Part shown: piece by piece, positions 1 through 11,631 of the stretch
How positions within the stretch are numbered: position 1 is the first letter of the stretch
How the letters are laid out: the number at the start of each line of letters is the position of its first letter
Position numbers and translations under genes: made by a program
The notes under the pieces: generated by a model
Databases searched by the model: none
What the model was told of the DNA's origin: nothing
The model's input: the letters and a program-made list of their open reading frames with translations, nothing else
Origin: Aphrophora alni
Taxonomy: Eukaryota > Arthropoda > Insecta > Hemiptera > Aphrophoridae
Reading direction: 5' to 3'
Assembly (NCBI GenBank): GCA_963513935.1
Contig: OY740767.1
Span: 151,782,431-151,846,430 of the forward strand
Length of the DNA stretch: 64,000 nucleotides

Positions 1-1097
1 AAGTTATTTTGAATCAACTGATATCAGATTTGGTATTTTTCTATGTATTCGTGAATTGTAATGTTGTTGAGTGCTCAAAAGAATGAAGGGGGAACATCTG
101 GAGTAATGGATAAAATATAATGTACCCGTTTTTTTACTAATGATCAAAATTGGGCCAACTTAATGAGCTTGTAGAATATTGCATGCAATTTAATAAACAT
201 CATTCAACATTTTATTAGGCTCATGGGACCTCAAAACAGAAACTATTGCGAAAAACTCAAAATCAATTTTTGACTTATAGATACTTAAAGAGGAGACATT
301 ACTAAATCACTTGTGACAAATATTATGTTTCCACCCTTTATGGTTATTTAGGCGATATTAAAATGTACCTTTGAGCTTAAAATGTATAGAATTTTTAGAA
401 ATACATAATTTAATTTAATTTTTTTTTTTCAAAAAAAATGAAATTGTTGCAGACAGATTATATAAAATCCAGGCAATTTGAGTGAAACCTTGTTATAAAA
501 CGTGACCATTTCTTTTAATAAAATTTATTCCCCTGTGGTAGATTTTGTCGTAGTTTTCTTGCTTCAGGGTTGTCAGACGTGGAAACCTGAGACTAACTGA
601 CATTGCATTGTCTCGCGGTGTACTGATTACACTTCTTACTTCTGCTTGCCTGCCTGCCGTGCCAGGTCACGTCCCGTGGCTGACTCACGCGCTGCCATGT
701 TGCCAAACTTCATCAACTCTCCGAGGCAAACAAGATTTCATCTCATTATTAAGTTTTGTTCATGTTTTATCCTGGTATTAGGTGTTTCCAACAAAACTAA
801 TTCCGTTCTTGACGATATTCGAGCTGTTATAGATATAACTTCGCAAGAAAATGGATTTTAGACTGTGAATTAAGTAACCATTCTATTATCTCAGGTTTAT
901 ACTATGTAATAGTTTCATAGTTTTAAGTTAATATTTTATGTGTTATTGTGAGGTAACCCCAATAAAAAGCATTTTTGTGTTTGAGCTTATGTGTTTATGA
1001 ACCGTTTGATCCAGGGTATTTGATTGTAATGAATACAATGAAAACCAACTAGATTGTATAGCTTCTTTAATGGTGTTTGCATCAAATCCCTATACTT
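1..1097. other. AT-rich sequence upstream of the spen exon
   Basis: There is no recognisable gene here. The 646-861 open frame has no family signature. The only compositional change is the GC-richer patch at about 600-730, listed separately. Confidence 0.5.
600..730. promoter_or_regulatory. CpG-richer patch, candidate regulatory element
   Basis: Against an AT-rich background this patch contains several CpGs (tctcgcggtg, cacgtcccgtggctgact, cacgcgctgccatgttgcc). TGACTCA at 679-685 is an AP-1-type site. It is a candidate enhancer or an upstream non-coding exon; function is inferred from composition only. Confidence 0.2.
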
Positions 1098-1218
1098 TAC
1101 TCCTCAGGGGATTCACTTTGGTATATACGGGCTTTGAAATCCTGAGAAACCCCTAGCTGGGTCTACATCTTGTTTTATATAGTCTTGTGTTAGATCCCTC
1201 TCCCCCTCCCCCTATTAG
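1098..1218 (-). mobile_element. Repeat A copy, partial, reverse orientation
   Basis: It carries the reversed modules ctcaggggattcac, cctagctgggtctacatct and cttgtgttagatccctctc in the family order, then breaks off in a C-rich stretch. The family is described under the 52408-52640 copy. Confidence 0.65.
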
Positions 1219-3739
1219 TGAGAAAAATGCACCACAAGATGGCAGTAGTAAAAATCAAGATGAAAAATGTAAAAAAGTACCATAAAATATGTAAATTATT
1301 TCATGCAGGCCTATCGATCAACAACTGTTTCAGTTCACACTAAAACATTGTTTCACGGATTTAAAATATATTACTGTATTCTCAAATAACAAAGGCCATT
1401 CGTTTCACTTTGGTTGTATTAAATTGCTTCATATTTGTAACTAAATATAAGCTTTGAGAAGTGAAACAAACTCGTAAAATGATTGTCTTCTGTAACTGCA
1501 TCTTGTCTGTGACTCACATCAAAATAATAATTGGACTAACTTATTTAAAGCCAGTGTATTTGAAGCAAACTGGGGGAGGGAAATTGAATGAAACCTAGTA
1601 AACGTAAAGCTTGTCTGCGCTTGCGCAGATCTTGTTCTTATTGTACTCGGTTTTGTTCGGATTTAGTCGTAGATTAGCTATCATAGATGTCTCAATGATT
1701 TTTCTTTATACATGTTATTTTCTATGGAAATGTTTGCCTGATTAAACAAACCAGTTTCGTTTTGTTTGAGGTCATTTATTTGGGTTATATAGTTTTAAAA
1801 TGATTTTGACCTGTAATATAGTTTATAATTAGCGAATAGAAAAGAACACACATTGTTTCATATTAAACATTTTATTTTATCGGTGAAAACTCCGATTTAG
1901 ATTGTAAATTAAGGTTTTGTCGTTTTGGAAACTATTATTACAAGGCGATGATGTAGTAAGTCCAAAATCAGAACTTGAATTTATTTTTACTTGGTTATCG
2001 CAAGGATTCAAAGAAACACAAACACTTGAATAATTATCAAAAATAGTTGGTCACAAATTTGGCAACATTGCTTGACGTCATGTTATTTGCCACAACATTC
2101 CAATCTTAAGTTTTGCTCAAGGACTAGGTTGATTCAGTCAAGATTTTGGTTGTTTTGAATATTTATTTGTATGCTGAATAGTTGGTTGTATGTAGACCTA
2201 TACAAGGATATATACCAAAAGATAATTATTATTCAGAGATATTGGATTATATATTTAATCTTGAACGAAAGCAATATTCATTGCTGCAAATAGATTGGAG
2301 ATTTTATCTAATAAGTTTCAAAAATGATAACATTGTTATTTATGTTTTAAAGTATACATTATATAAAAGTCTGTTATTTTTTTAACACTCTAAAAATGTG
2401 TTTACAACACACTCCCATTTAAAGTTCGTTTAACCTACAATGAATAAGGAAGTAAATTATTTGAATGGAAGACGTTCATATTTTCTCAAGAGGAGCACTG
2501 TGTTTGATCAAAAACTTGGATCTCACAGGTTTCTTTTTCTCTTCCGTGTTGTATTACTTGTGAACCAGACGGCCCCCACCACGGCTCATGTTAGCCTGTT
2601 TATTGTGAAAGCGGAAATCTGGCAACGTTGCATGCCAGTGTGGGTTGGAGTCTCGGGATCTGGTACCAATGCCGATCGTAGGATTCTCGTAACTTTTCAA
2701 CGGCCACAGTCTTTGCTTGTTATTTCTAACAAAATTGATTTGATTTTAATCGTTATTTTTGTACATTTAGGGTATTTATAATTAACTTTCTGAACTGATT
2801 GTCTTAATATTATTTACGAATTGAAAATAAATTGTTTATAAATGATAGAAACGCAGATAAATGCAAGATATTTCCCTTGTGTATAACCACCATTCACACG
2901 TTGACTTCATGCATATTTCGTTAATTAATTTTACAAAGCATAAGATGAGCTGTTTTCGATTGAATAAGTTATGCAATTTTACTTTCATAATTTTTAATTA
3001 TTTAAATCACCTCCTTTCCAACAATTAATTATTTTTCACCCCGATTATTTTTATCTTTAAATTAACCCTAGTCAGTCCTGAAAGTCGTCTTAGAGTAGTT
3101 GATTTATTATTTTTAAATAGTTGTGCACGTCTTATAATAGTAATTGTGGGCAATTTAATTTCCTGAAAAGTGAATAAGTTTTATAATGATTATCTAGTTG
3201 CTATTCACTCTTCATGCTGACAATCAAAACTGAAATCCAACACATTCCTATCATAGACTTATTTTTAACAATTTTGTTTAACGTTCAGTTTTTTATGAAC
3301 TAATTGTATCATTCATATTTCTTCTAGTGTACCAGTAGATTATCAATTGATTTTTATAAAGAAGAGCGACAACTACGGTTTATAGAAAGAAGGGTGACAT
3401 TTCCATTTTATTTTAGTAATAAATGAGACATCTACAACTGGAAGTACTAAATTGTAATTTTAATTGGCAATTCCTTTACCCTTTGCCTCTGCAAATTAAA
3501 TTTGTACAACCAAATACAGCCTACTACATTTTGTTGGAACAATTATAAATGCCCCCCCCCCACAAATGAACTATTTAAGACGTTTTTCCTATTTTTTCCT
3601 CATTTAACAAGGAAAGAAAATGTATTTTCAGTTGAATTCTGTTCGTAAACAACTGTGACAATACATTCGTCAAGTAGTACAGTTTTGATAGTTAAGACTT
3701 GAGAGAACCTTCTCTTATGCCATCTCATACTTTGATGAG
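1219..3739. other. AT-rich non-coding stretch
   Basis: No gene is recognised. The open frame at 2440-2781 has mixed composition and no domain; its middle (2560-2700, with ccccaccacggctcatg and aatgccgatcgtagg) is GC-richer and could be regulatory. A run of ten C lies at 3552-3561. Confidence 0.4.
1614..1629. promoter_or_regulatory. NRF1/Ewg-like palindromic site
   Basis: TCTGCGCTTGCGCAGA has arms TCTGCGC and GCGCAGA around a 2-base centre, close to the NRF1/erect-wing consensus TGCGCATGCGCA. It stands out in AT-rich surroundings. Binding is inferred. Confidence 0.25.
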
Positions 3740-3945
3740 TACGTTCACAAACTCTCATGCGCAATGACTTTGATTCTTCGTTCGTTCGTTCGTTCCTTCT
3801 ACCATGTTACACGCGCTAAAGCAGAATACCAACTGACACAAGAGATGCGCGCGCACAACAAAATCCAACCAATAAATAGCTAGGTGTAGATTCGTTCTGG
3901 TTTATGGTGGGAGAAAACAGCGATGGCCGCCACGGAAAAGATCTA
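3740..3945 (+). promoter_or_regulatory. CpG-rich promoter-like patch
   Basis: This patch contains a (TTCG)4 run near 3776-3795, gatgcgcgcgcacaac, a CCAAT box at 3869-3873 running into the TATA-like aataaatag, and ATGGCCGCCA (3923-3932), a YY1/Pho-type core. It could be an internal or alternative promoter upstream of the spen exon. The ATG at 3923 opens only a 13-codon frame (MAATEKIYLRFIL), so it is not taken as a gene. Confidence 0.25.
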
Positions 3946-4789
3946 TTTGCGTTTTATTCTATAAAGGCCTTTGCAGTTTGTGTGCCCGCGTCTCTCCCCC
4001 ACCATAAAAAAAAAAACGCAGCCATTACAGATCCCCCCCTTCTTTTTTTGCCCCTGTTGTGTTTTTTTTCCTCTTCCAAATTGCAACGTTGCCGTGTCAC
4101 GCACACTTATTAAGAGGGTCTGTGAAATTTTTGTTCTGCTGCCATCAGTTTTGTTGCTTTCATAATATAAAAGAATGACTCTGACCATAAATTCCTGCCT
4201 ATATTAAATTTTCTTTTGTTTGTTTTTCTAAGTTTGTGGAGTATTAAAATAAAATGCGTGTCTGAGCCTTTGGTTTTTGTTTTGAACATTCTATTTTAGT
4301 ATATCCAATAGGAATGTAGCCAATTGTTTTTATTTTACTGGGCTTTTCTGATTTTACAATATCTCTAATCCGATATAAAATCGATTAAATATTTCTCAAT
4401 TAAATTGGATGGAAAATAAATGCATTTTCAAATGGAATCAATAGAATTGGACCGTACACATCGCAGTCTATGTATTCCATGGGGATATTACCCCCTCCCC
4501 TATTTTTAATGGGTTTAGATTTAATTTGTAATATTTTATATATAATTGCGATCCTTTGTAGTAAAACAAATTAATGGCCCCATTTGTAAAAAAAAAATTA
4601 AATTACCATTCGGAATCTTAATTACTATTTGAGATTTATATTGTGATAAAATGGTAAAATATATCAACGTTTATTATAAACATAGTTATTTATAAGTTTG
4701 CCTTGCCTCTATAAACCATCTTCATACTGTATAGTCATTTACTGTATGCAGTAAATTAACTCGGATGACGGGAAACCGTTTTGAAGTGT

Positions 4790-4900
4790 TGGAAAGATGA
4801 AAGGGTGAGATTTAAATCAAAAGTACACAAAGAAAGGTGTAGATCCAGCTAGGTAGCTTGGGTTTGCTACACAGTGGTCACTGTAAGGGTGGTGGGGGCT
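4790..4900 (+). mobile_element. Repeat A copy, 3' half, decayed
   Basis: It holds the modules ggaaagatgaaaggg, gtgtagatccagctagg and agtggtcactgtaagggt in family order. The 5' half is missing. Confidence 0.6.
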
Positions 4901-5457
4901 AATTTAGGATCTACAAATAAAAAGACACATTAGAAAAGCAGCTTTTGAAATTGTCTGACTTTGAAATTGTTAATAGCATGTATAACAAGAGAATAAAACT
5001 TAGTAAATGACTTAGGTTCAGGGAATTTTATAGATTATTGCTAATTTTTGACAAGCTTGTATTTGAACACAAAAACATAGATTGTGAAGTGTGCACCATC
5101 TAGGATAAATTTAATCTAGGTTCTGCAGACATAATCTTAGATTCAGTGAACAGATTACTCGAGTAATTGGAAAATTATGTGAGATTTAAAAGGTTAGACT
5201 AATACAAATGTGCGTTTTTAAATGTAATTTTACTTTAATAATGTTTGTTTTAATTAATTTGGGTAAAGTATTTCAAAAGAACCGGGATTATGATGGAAAC
5301 CTGTCTTTTGGAATTTGAACATAGTTAGATTGGAACATTATCTGAGAGAGTTCTTGCTAGAGGGATGACAGAATGTGAAGTCTCAGAATGAAACTAAATA
5401 GGAGGAATACATGCAACATAGTTATCCCCAAATATCACCCTTTCTTATCAAAATGTA

Positions 5458-5489
5458 AAGATAGACTGGTGTAATAGGGGGGGGGGGGG
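5458..5489 (+). repeat. Repeat D fragment ending in G13
   Basis: gatagactggtgtaatag also occurs at 19608-19625 and, inverted, near 56095-56120. Here the copy is cut by a run of thirteen G (5477-5489). Confidence 0.5.
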
Positions 5490-5561
5490 TATTTTGTTAC
5501 ACACTCATCATAGAATGACAAAACTTAGGCTAAATTATTAATATTTCCTTTTCTTTTTTAC

Positions 5562-5700
5562 TTCTTATTAAAAAGCATATAAAAACAAAAGAAGAAAGTC
5601 CTATAAAGACCCCAGTCATTATTGAATGTTCTAATAATGGTAGAGTCAAAAGAAAACAAGAATTCGTTAAGTAAGAAAGACCTGACTACATCAAAAAAGG
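5562..5700 (+). mobile_element. Repeat A copy, 5' and middle part
   Basis: The A-rich segment, tataaagacccc, gttctaataatggtagagtc, agaaaacaagaa and agaaagacctgac follow the family order. The 3' modules are absent. Confidence 0.6.
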
Positions 5701-6639
5701 TGAAGTTTCAGCAACAGAATGGTTGAAATTAAGCTGTCTTCATAATGATTTCCCATTTTTACAACTTATAAATTGGAGTTTTCTTCAAAATTTTACTTTT
5801 CATAATTGTGTCTAAAAATTACTTTTTTAATCACTGTAACATCTTCGCATCATTTTGCTGATTTTATCTCTGCCCACCTACAAGAATATTAATAATTACG
5901 GGAATGTTAAACTACTAGCCTTAAAAAAACAAGATTATTTGAAAGCATTCCCATTTCCAACTCTTTTGAAATTTTAGGAATGTAAATACTCATTGTTGAT
6001 ATTTGGTTTTTTGTTTTTCATTAATGTTCACTTTGTGTTTTGTGAAGAAAACATTTTACATGTCATGCTTTCCATCCCAATGTTTGTCTTCATATATTGT
6101 TCTCATTTGACTTTCAACAGTTTTCATTCAAATCAAAATGAAATGTAAATACAGAATATATATTCCTAATGGGTATTCCTTTGTTTGTTATGACTTCAGT
6201 TTGATGATGAATGGAATGGAATCACATCTACATTTACAGTTTGAATAACTCTGAGAGGTCGGTTTGGAGGAAAATAAAGTTTTATTTCTTAATTATTCAC
6301 GTATTTAAATAGAGAAAGTTTAATGTTAATAGTTATAAACAGTTTTTCTAATAAATTTGCTACATTAGTAAAAGTTAGTTGATATGATTTATTAATTTTT
6401 TATGTAATAACTGTACAAAAATTATATCTTCGTTTTTGACTAATCATCACGTTTCATGGCCCTGGGAAACTGAAAAAGTGAATTTTGATATGCCGGCCGT
6501 TCATCATATGTATGATAGTAGCCACAAAACTGAAGATATCATGAAACTTTGGGTAAAGTTTTTGTTTGTTCATGTCATTTATTATTCAACTTATAACACT
6601 CTAAATCAGATAAAAATTTACAGATTTCCTTTCCGCATG

Positions 6640-6965
6640 TAATGGTATCATCCAGTTTCTATACGATGACAAACAGCAAAGTTATTGTCAGAAATGTAAT
6701 TGCAAACCCTGACTTCCCAAGAAAATGCGATATTTGTATAGTTATGAGATCTGCAGGATTGAGTCAATGACACGAGCGATGTGTGTGGTCCAGCTTCATC
6801 GAGGTCTTTCAAGGGTTGATCCACTAATATGAGTGAAGCATGTGGAGACTTATTAATATATACACATCTAGCCGAAGTTAAGCAAGTAGTGCTATACACA
6901 ATTACAAGGTTTGGAAAACCTATGTAACAATAGTTTTAAACTATTTGGTAGACCCCTTAATCTAC
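6640..6965 (-). mobile_element. tRNA-SINE-like element (Repeat C), decayed
   Basis: Shared blocks with 58905-59168 in the same order are ctatacgatgacaaac, gaaatgtaattgcaaaccct, atgagatctgcagg, atatatacacatctagccga, aatgctatacacaattac-like sequence and agaccccttaatctacc. On the minus strand the family has a position resembling a Pol III B box (clear in the other copy, gggttcgaaatt); here it has decayed to gggtttgcaatt. The 83-codon open frame on the minus strand lies inside the repeat and is not a gene. Confidence 0.5.
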
Positions 6966-7554
6966 CTATAGAATTTAACATTTCCTACAAGGCCCAAGAA
7001 ACCCAACTATTAAGATATTACATTTGGAGGATCTGGTTGTATTTGACATTGTATGATGAGATACATAACCGCATCTGTCGAACAGAAATAATTAGTCTTT
7101 AACCCTTAAGAGTAAGTATTCATTACCAAACTGATAAACATTGTGGTGGTCCATCTTACGGGGATGGAAAATCAGGTGCAAGCTCTTAACACTTGTATGG
7201 GACCTCCAATTTATAATTGGTAAACAATGAAAATGTTTACGATTGTTTTATTTTCAACTACTTCCGCTGAAAGTAATGTTTTCATTTAATTTGTTTGTAA
7301 ATATCATTAATTTTTCTACAAATGATAATTTGGACTATTGGTATTGTTTATTCAGATATTTGCTATAATTGGTATATAGCATAAATACACGACATTTCAA
7401 AAGTATGGATCCACTACCTACATCAGATTTTACCACTTTCTTCTGAGGTTCTTTTTAAAAATTTAGTTTCAGTTTTCAACATTGCCCTAGCCATGTTGGC
7501 TTTGGATTGGTTGATTTGTAGTTCAGTCCCAAGAAGTATTGTACGCTTGTAACA

Positions 7555-7585
7555 CCTGAAGATGACAATTTAGTCATTGAAACAT
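7555..7585 (+). repeat. Hammerhead-core-like motif, Penelope-type (relic)
   Basis: cctgaagatgacaatttag then tcattgaaacat. It contains CTGANGA, a short stem TGAC/GTCA around a 6-base loop, and GAAAC. Related motifs occur at 14375-14405, 24308-24335, 45190-45210 and 46726-46755. The two Ts between stem and GAAAC make it a poor ribozyme, so it is read as the relic of a mobile element end. Confidence 0.35.
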
Positions 7586-7734
7586 CTTGAGCAAATAATT
7601 GTTTCTTGTGGAAAATTGTGTTTTATTTCAATTCGTGATTGGAGTTTGTATAAGTGCTCATTAATAGTGAATTCCTAAATCAATCATTTCTATATATTCG
7701 TTTATGTCTACTTTCATAACACATTATTTTATAA

Positions 7735-7752
7735 ATATTTTCTATGTTACAG
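7735..7752 (+). other. Splice acceptor of the spen exon
   Basis: The intron end reads atattttctatgttacag, a modest T-rich tract followed by CAG. It fixes the exon start because the frame upstream has no SPEN similarity and the downstream frame begins exactly at the RRM1 block YGRV. Confidence 0.8.
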
Positions 7753-7977
7753 GTATGGGCGTGTGCAGAGCGTCAAACTTCTCCCCCGAGCCAAGGATGA
7801 CGAGGGCTCGGGTGTATGTGCTACTGTGTCCTTTATGGACATTAAATCTGCATCCAAGGCTCATAATAATGAGCAAAAATTGGAAGACCGTGCGTTGAGC
7901 ACAGAATACCATGAGCCTGCTGCGATACCTGGTGGCTCGGCTGCGCCCATCTACGCATCTCCAAGATTCTCTCACGG
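7753..7977 (+). CDS. spen: Internal coding exon of split ends (SPEN family), C-terminal part of RRM1
   Basis: Split ends/SPEN is a very large nuclear RNA-binding co-repressor with N-terminal RRMs and a C-terminal SPOC domain. The exon is framed by an acceptor AG at 7751-7752 and a donor GTAAG at 7978-7982. It reads one carried-over base, 74 open codons and two leftover bases, so both flanking introns interrupt the codon after its second base. The peptide starts YGRVQSVKLLPR, continues through VSFMDIKSASKAHNN (residues 25-39) and ends RRM1 with STEYHEPAAIP (residues 49-59). These blocks match the SPEN pattern YGRVxSVKxLP, FxDIKSAxKAHN and TDYNEPxxIP, not the RBM15/Nito RRMs. As I recall human SPEN, its exon also begins at this YGRV. 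The RNP1-like block is GVCATVSF, with Thr (residue 24) where human SPEN has Phe. After residue 60 the chain becomes a low-complexity linker (GGSAAPIYASPRF). The preceding exon was not found in 1-7752. A spliced pseudogene is unlikely because both splice sites are intact. Confidence 0.87.
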
Positions 7978-7983
7978 GTAAGA
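7978..7983 (+). other. Splice donor of the spen exon
   Basis: GTAAGA follows CACGG, a near-consensus 5' splice site. Reading on in frame would meet a TAA stop at once (7979-7981), so the coding sequence must leave by splicing here. Confidence 0.8.
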
Positions 7984-9698
7984 AATTATTTTCATTTTGA
8001 AAATTTTAAAATATAAGTTGCATGATTTTATTTTATCATTGTTTTAGTTTAATGCGATGTGCGATAACAGGCAAATCATACACATTTTTATGATTTTTGT
8101 TTTTTTTTTATTTAAACCAAAACATATGATATTAAAAAAAAAATTCCCTTAAACAAGTTGAGAAATCTCGTATACAATATTTGGTTTCAACCCTAATCAT
8201 ATTTATAATAATTATTATAATATATAATATTAACGAAAGGTGAGATTAAAAAAAAAAGTGAGTTTTACAATCTTGCCACTTTGGGCTAAAAACATGAAAC
8301 ACAGAAATTTGTGAAACATAAATACATCCTAAAAGTCTTGCTTTTCTTCTAAAATAGGATCAAAGTAAAAATAAGCGGTCTTTTTGGAAATTATAGATAA
8401 AAAAAGTGTATTTTTTTGTGGAAAAATGAGTAAAGAATAACCACACAAACTGGAGGTTGCTTATGTTAGAACTGTATATTCTTACTTTCTTTGTAGTCAA
8501 ACATTTTCAATTTTCAGTAAAAAATAGGGGAAGTTTGTTTAATTTCAATTTCAGACAAACATACAAAACTCTTGGAATGTCTAATATGTAGCGTCACTTG
8601 CTCATACAGTAATAAAACGGCCGCACATCATTTAATTCAAATCCCCAAAATGAAATATTGGATTATTGATTCCAAAAGCTAATTATTGTTAGTAAAAGAG
8701 TCAGTTAAAAAAATTTCTAAAAATTAAAATTTGTGACGATCCCTTAATTCAACACTATTTCAACGAATTTGATTGCAAAATTTGTAAGATATCCAAAAGT
8801 AGGTACAAATTTTAGTTCTTTGTTTTCTTGAAGACTCTTAAGGGAAAAGATAATCTGCTGGAGTTCAGCCATGAGGAAAACTTGAAGTGGCTACATTTCT
8901 TGGAACAACCCAGAGAGTTTAAGTGGGTTGTATTTCTTAGAACATCCCTGCAGACCTGAGCTTAAGGATAAATGGTTCATTTAATATAAGTTGCTGGTGT
9001 GTACCGAATATTAAAGAATCAGTATTTTTACTTATTTCAAGAGCATTCTTGCGTAAGATGAACGAGTCTTACGTTTTTACCAAGTTTTTTAATTATAAAT
9101 AGACGTTTAATGAGGTTATTTAATTATTAATTTTTTCTTGTTTCATATATTTTAATTTGTTAGAGTGTTTGAAGAAGTATGAACAAACAAGAAGTATTGT
9201 ATCATCACATCTCTTCCATCTTGCATCAAACTAACCTTTAAGACCATGTTAGGTTAGGTTGAATAAAAGTTGTTTATATAGATAACATTTTCCTCGAATA
9301 CTTGCTCTATTCTATTTAGAGTCTTGAGTCTGGTCCATCTCTCAAACTGAAATAAGGTGGAAGGAAGATTTGAAATGAAAATTATGGGACCATTTTTTCT
9401 GTCCATTATAATGAATAGGTTTCGCTCAGCTGATCTTTGTGTGGATGGTTAATTACTGTTATATAAGGTGTCCAAAAAGTTTACTTTCTATTTAAGTTTG
9501 AACAATTGAATAAAACAACAAAAAAAATTTAATTTGAAAAATGTTTAAGGTTTAAGGAGCTAACTTATAGCTTTTTGCCTTAACTTGTCCTTCCTCCCAA
9601 AATTACCTCTTTAGGAGGCTAGTCAAAAACCGTTAAGTGTAACATTTTAAAGGGAATAATGAATAATAATAATGTAAACCGGTTGTCTAAAATATCAG

Positions 9699-9808
9699 TT
9701 CATTTTATACAATTGTAACAATAACTCATTTTATACAAAAGTAAACATAGCTCATTTTATTATTTTATACAACTATAAACATAGCTCATTTTATACGAAG
9801 ATGAACAT
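9699..9808 (+). repeat. Short tandem repeat, about 27-bp unit, 4 copies
   Basis: The phrase tcattttatac recurs, each time followed by a variant of aaaagtaaacatagc. The third unit carries a few extra bases. It is imperfect, so moderately old. Confidence 0.7.
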
Positions 9809-10883
9809 ACCCCTCTACATAAATAATTTTATATATCCCTTATTGCTATACCTACATTTTCTTTTTTCTCATAAGACATACAATGGAGAAAGCTTGCAAA
9901 TGAAAAATTATGCTCCCCCCCCCCCTATTTTTGTTCAAATCTGTATTTCCGTACTCATTGAACTCAAATAATTGTCGCTCAGTTTTCATATCTACTGGAA
10001 ATTCTTCTTCAACAAACTTTTTTGTTATTGAATCCTATTTTGTGTTGTAATATTATAAAAAAATACCAAGCCTAATATGTTGTACTATTTTTTAATTAAA
10101 CAAATGATGGAGCTAATTAATTCCTAAGGAGACTAATTAGAAATAGTTTATGCAGACATAGACACTCATTAATTAATTGTGATGAGCTTGCACTGGAGAA
10201 AAATCATGTGACAATGTTGCTGTCATCTATCAACTGATACAACATTCTTTAGCCTAGATGAAGGTTTTCTCTTGCCATATGTTCTATTAGCATATTATCA
10301 TTTAACTACTTTTATTTATTACCATAACTGTGTCTCAAGCTCTTGTCTTGCATCTGGTGCCTTAGGACATTCTGTGTTCATTTAGAGTTCATTATAAAGA
10401 GGATTATTAGTGGTAGGCTTTATATTTTTGGAAAAGTAAAATCGATGTGTCGTCTCGGTTCAAATTCTATACTACTTTTCTCTGGCTAGTTTTTTCTTCT
10501 TTAAAATAAAATGAGTTTTGAAAAACAAAACTCCTATTGTATTTATTGCCTAATTAGGTAAACATATATGTCAAGTCTTTAGTAACATTTAATTTGTCAT
10601 ATTTAAAACATAAATTTTAATTCAATTTTATAAATACTGTATTTAACTTTAGATACAGTATAATCAATTAACATCTGGTCATCAAATGAAAGAGAAATGT
10701 TCCTATAAATATATTTCCATAAAATGTTTTTGTTTCCCCATCTACATGTCCGTTGCTTCAAAAACTAAATATATAATGCTAGAACAGATTGAAACATCTA
10801 TATCAAATTTTACAGGTTGTTTTATACTATTAGTTTATATTGAATTACAAAATCTGATATTTTTCACTCAACCATTTTCAAAA

Positions 10884-10937
10884 TAGCGTTCTTTAAAAAA
10901 ATTAACAAAATAGCGTTCTTTAAAAAAATTAATGTAA
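10884..10937 (+). repeat. 27-bp tandem duplication
   Basis: Two near-identical copies of a unit beginning tagcgttctttaaaaaaatt, with the second starting at 10911. Confidence 0.85.
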
Positions 10938-11558
10938 AATATCAACAAAACTATTAATTTTACAAACTACATATTTACAAAATACAAAATTTTTAATGCT
11001 GAATAAAATAATATCTTTATTTTTGTTGTATAATTAAGGAAATATTGGGAAAAACTAACTTTTGGTAATTTAATAGAACATGCAACAATTTGTATTTGTC
11101 TCCCAGCACTTTGCAGTTGTCTTTTTAATTTATTAATTTCACTGCTCAGTACCGAATGACCAAGAAAAGCTCTTCTGGTCTACTAAATTACCAATAATTA
11201 AGTTTTATACCGATATTTCAACTATTTTCAACTTACAATAAAAAAAAAAGATATGCCTACTTGTAAAATTAACAGTTTTCAAAGTGTGGTATCGATATAC
11301 CTTGTTCAAAAAAACAAACATACATATAGATAGAAACGAAGCATTTTTGGACAAATGTGTATTGTAACTTTTTTATTTATTTTGATGTCCAATATCACCT
11401 CCCAAAGTTTGGCAGACTGGTCATGAATTGTATAAATAATATAAACAATTATTACATGAATATATTACAGCTTAAAAATAATCTTCCATGGCGGCGTAAA
11501 AAAGCCCTGTTGGTATCAGGAATATCCTGACTTTTTTAAATACTGAGTAAAAGAGTTT

Positions 11559-11563
<5 letters not shown>

Positions 11564-11628
<65 letters not shown>
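11564..11628 (+). repeat. (CT)n microsatellite, about 32 units
   Basis: An uninterrupted CT run, directly preceded by a short C run. Read on the other strand it is (GA)n, the GAGA-factor type sequence, but no function need follow. Confidence 0.95.

Positions 11629-11631
<3 letters not shown>

Larger units (their letters stand above)
7984..11563. other. Presumed spen intron, AT-rich
   Basis: No exon is recognised. It holds short tandem duplications (9699-9808 and 10884-10937, listed separately), a two-unit TTAGG tract at 9248-9261 and a C11 run at 9915-9925. It is called intron only because it follows the donor at 7978. Confidence 0.5.

Noticed and set aside
2440..2781. 113-codon frame considered as the missing first spen exon (contains PVWVGVSGSG)
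   Set aside because: It lacks the LWVGNLP-type RNP2 block and the residues expected before YGRV, and has no suitable donor in the right phase.
3904..4188. Overlapping sense and antisense frames in the CpG-rich patch
   Set aside because: Composition is driven by C- and T-rich runs; no domain and no conserved start context.
9248..9261. TTAGG tract as a sign of a nearby telomere
   Set aside because: Only two units, as at 58043; these are interstitial traces and the window is otherwise intronic in character.
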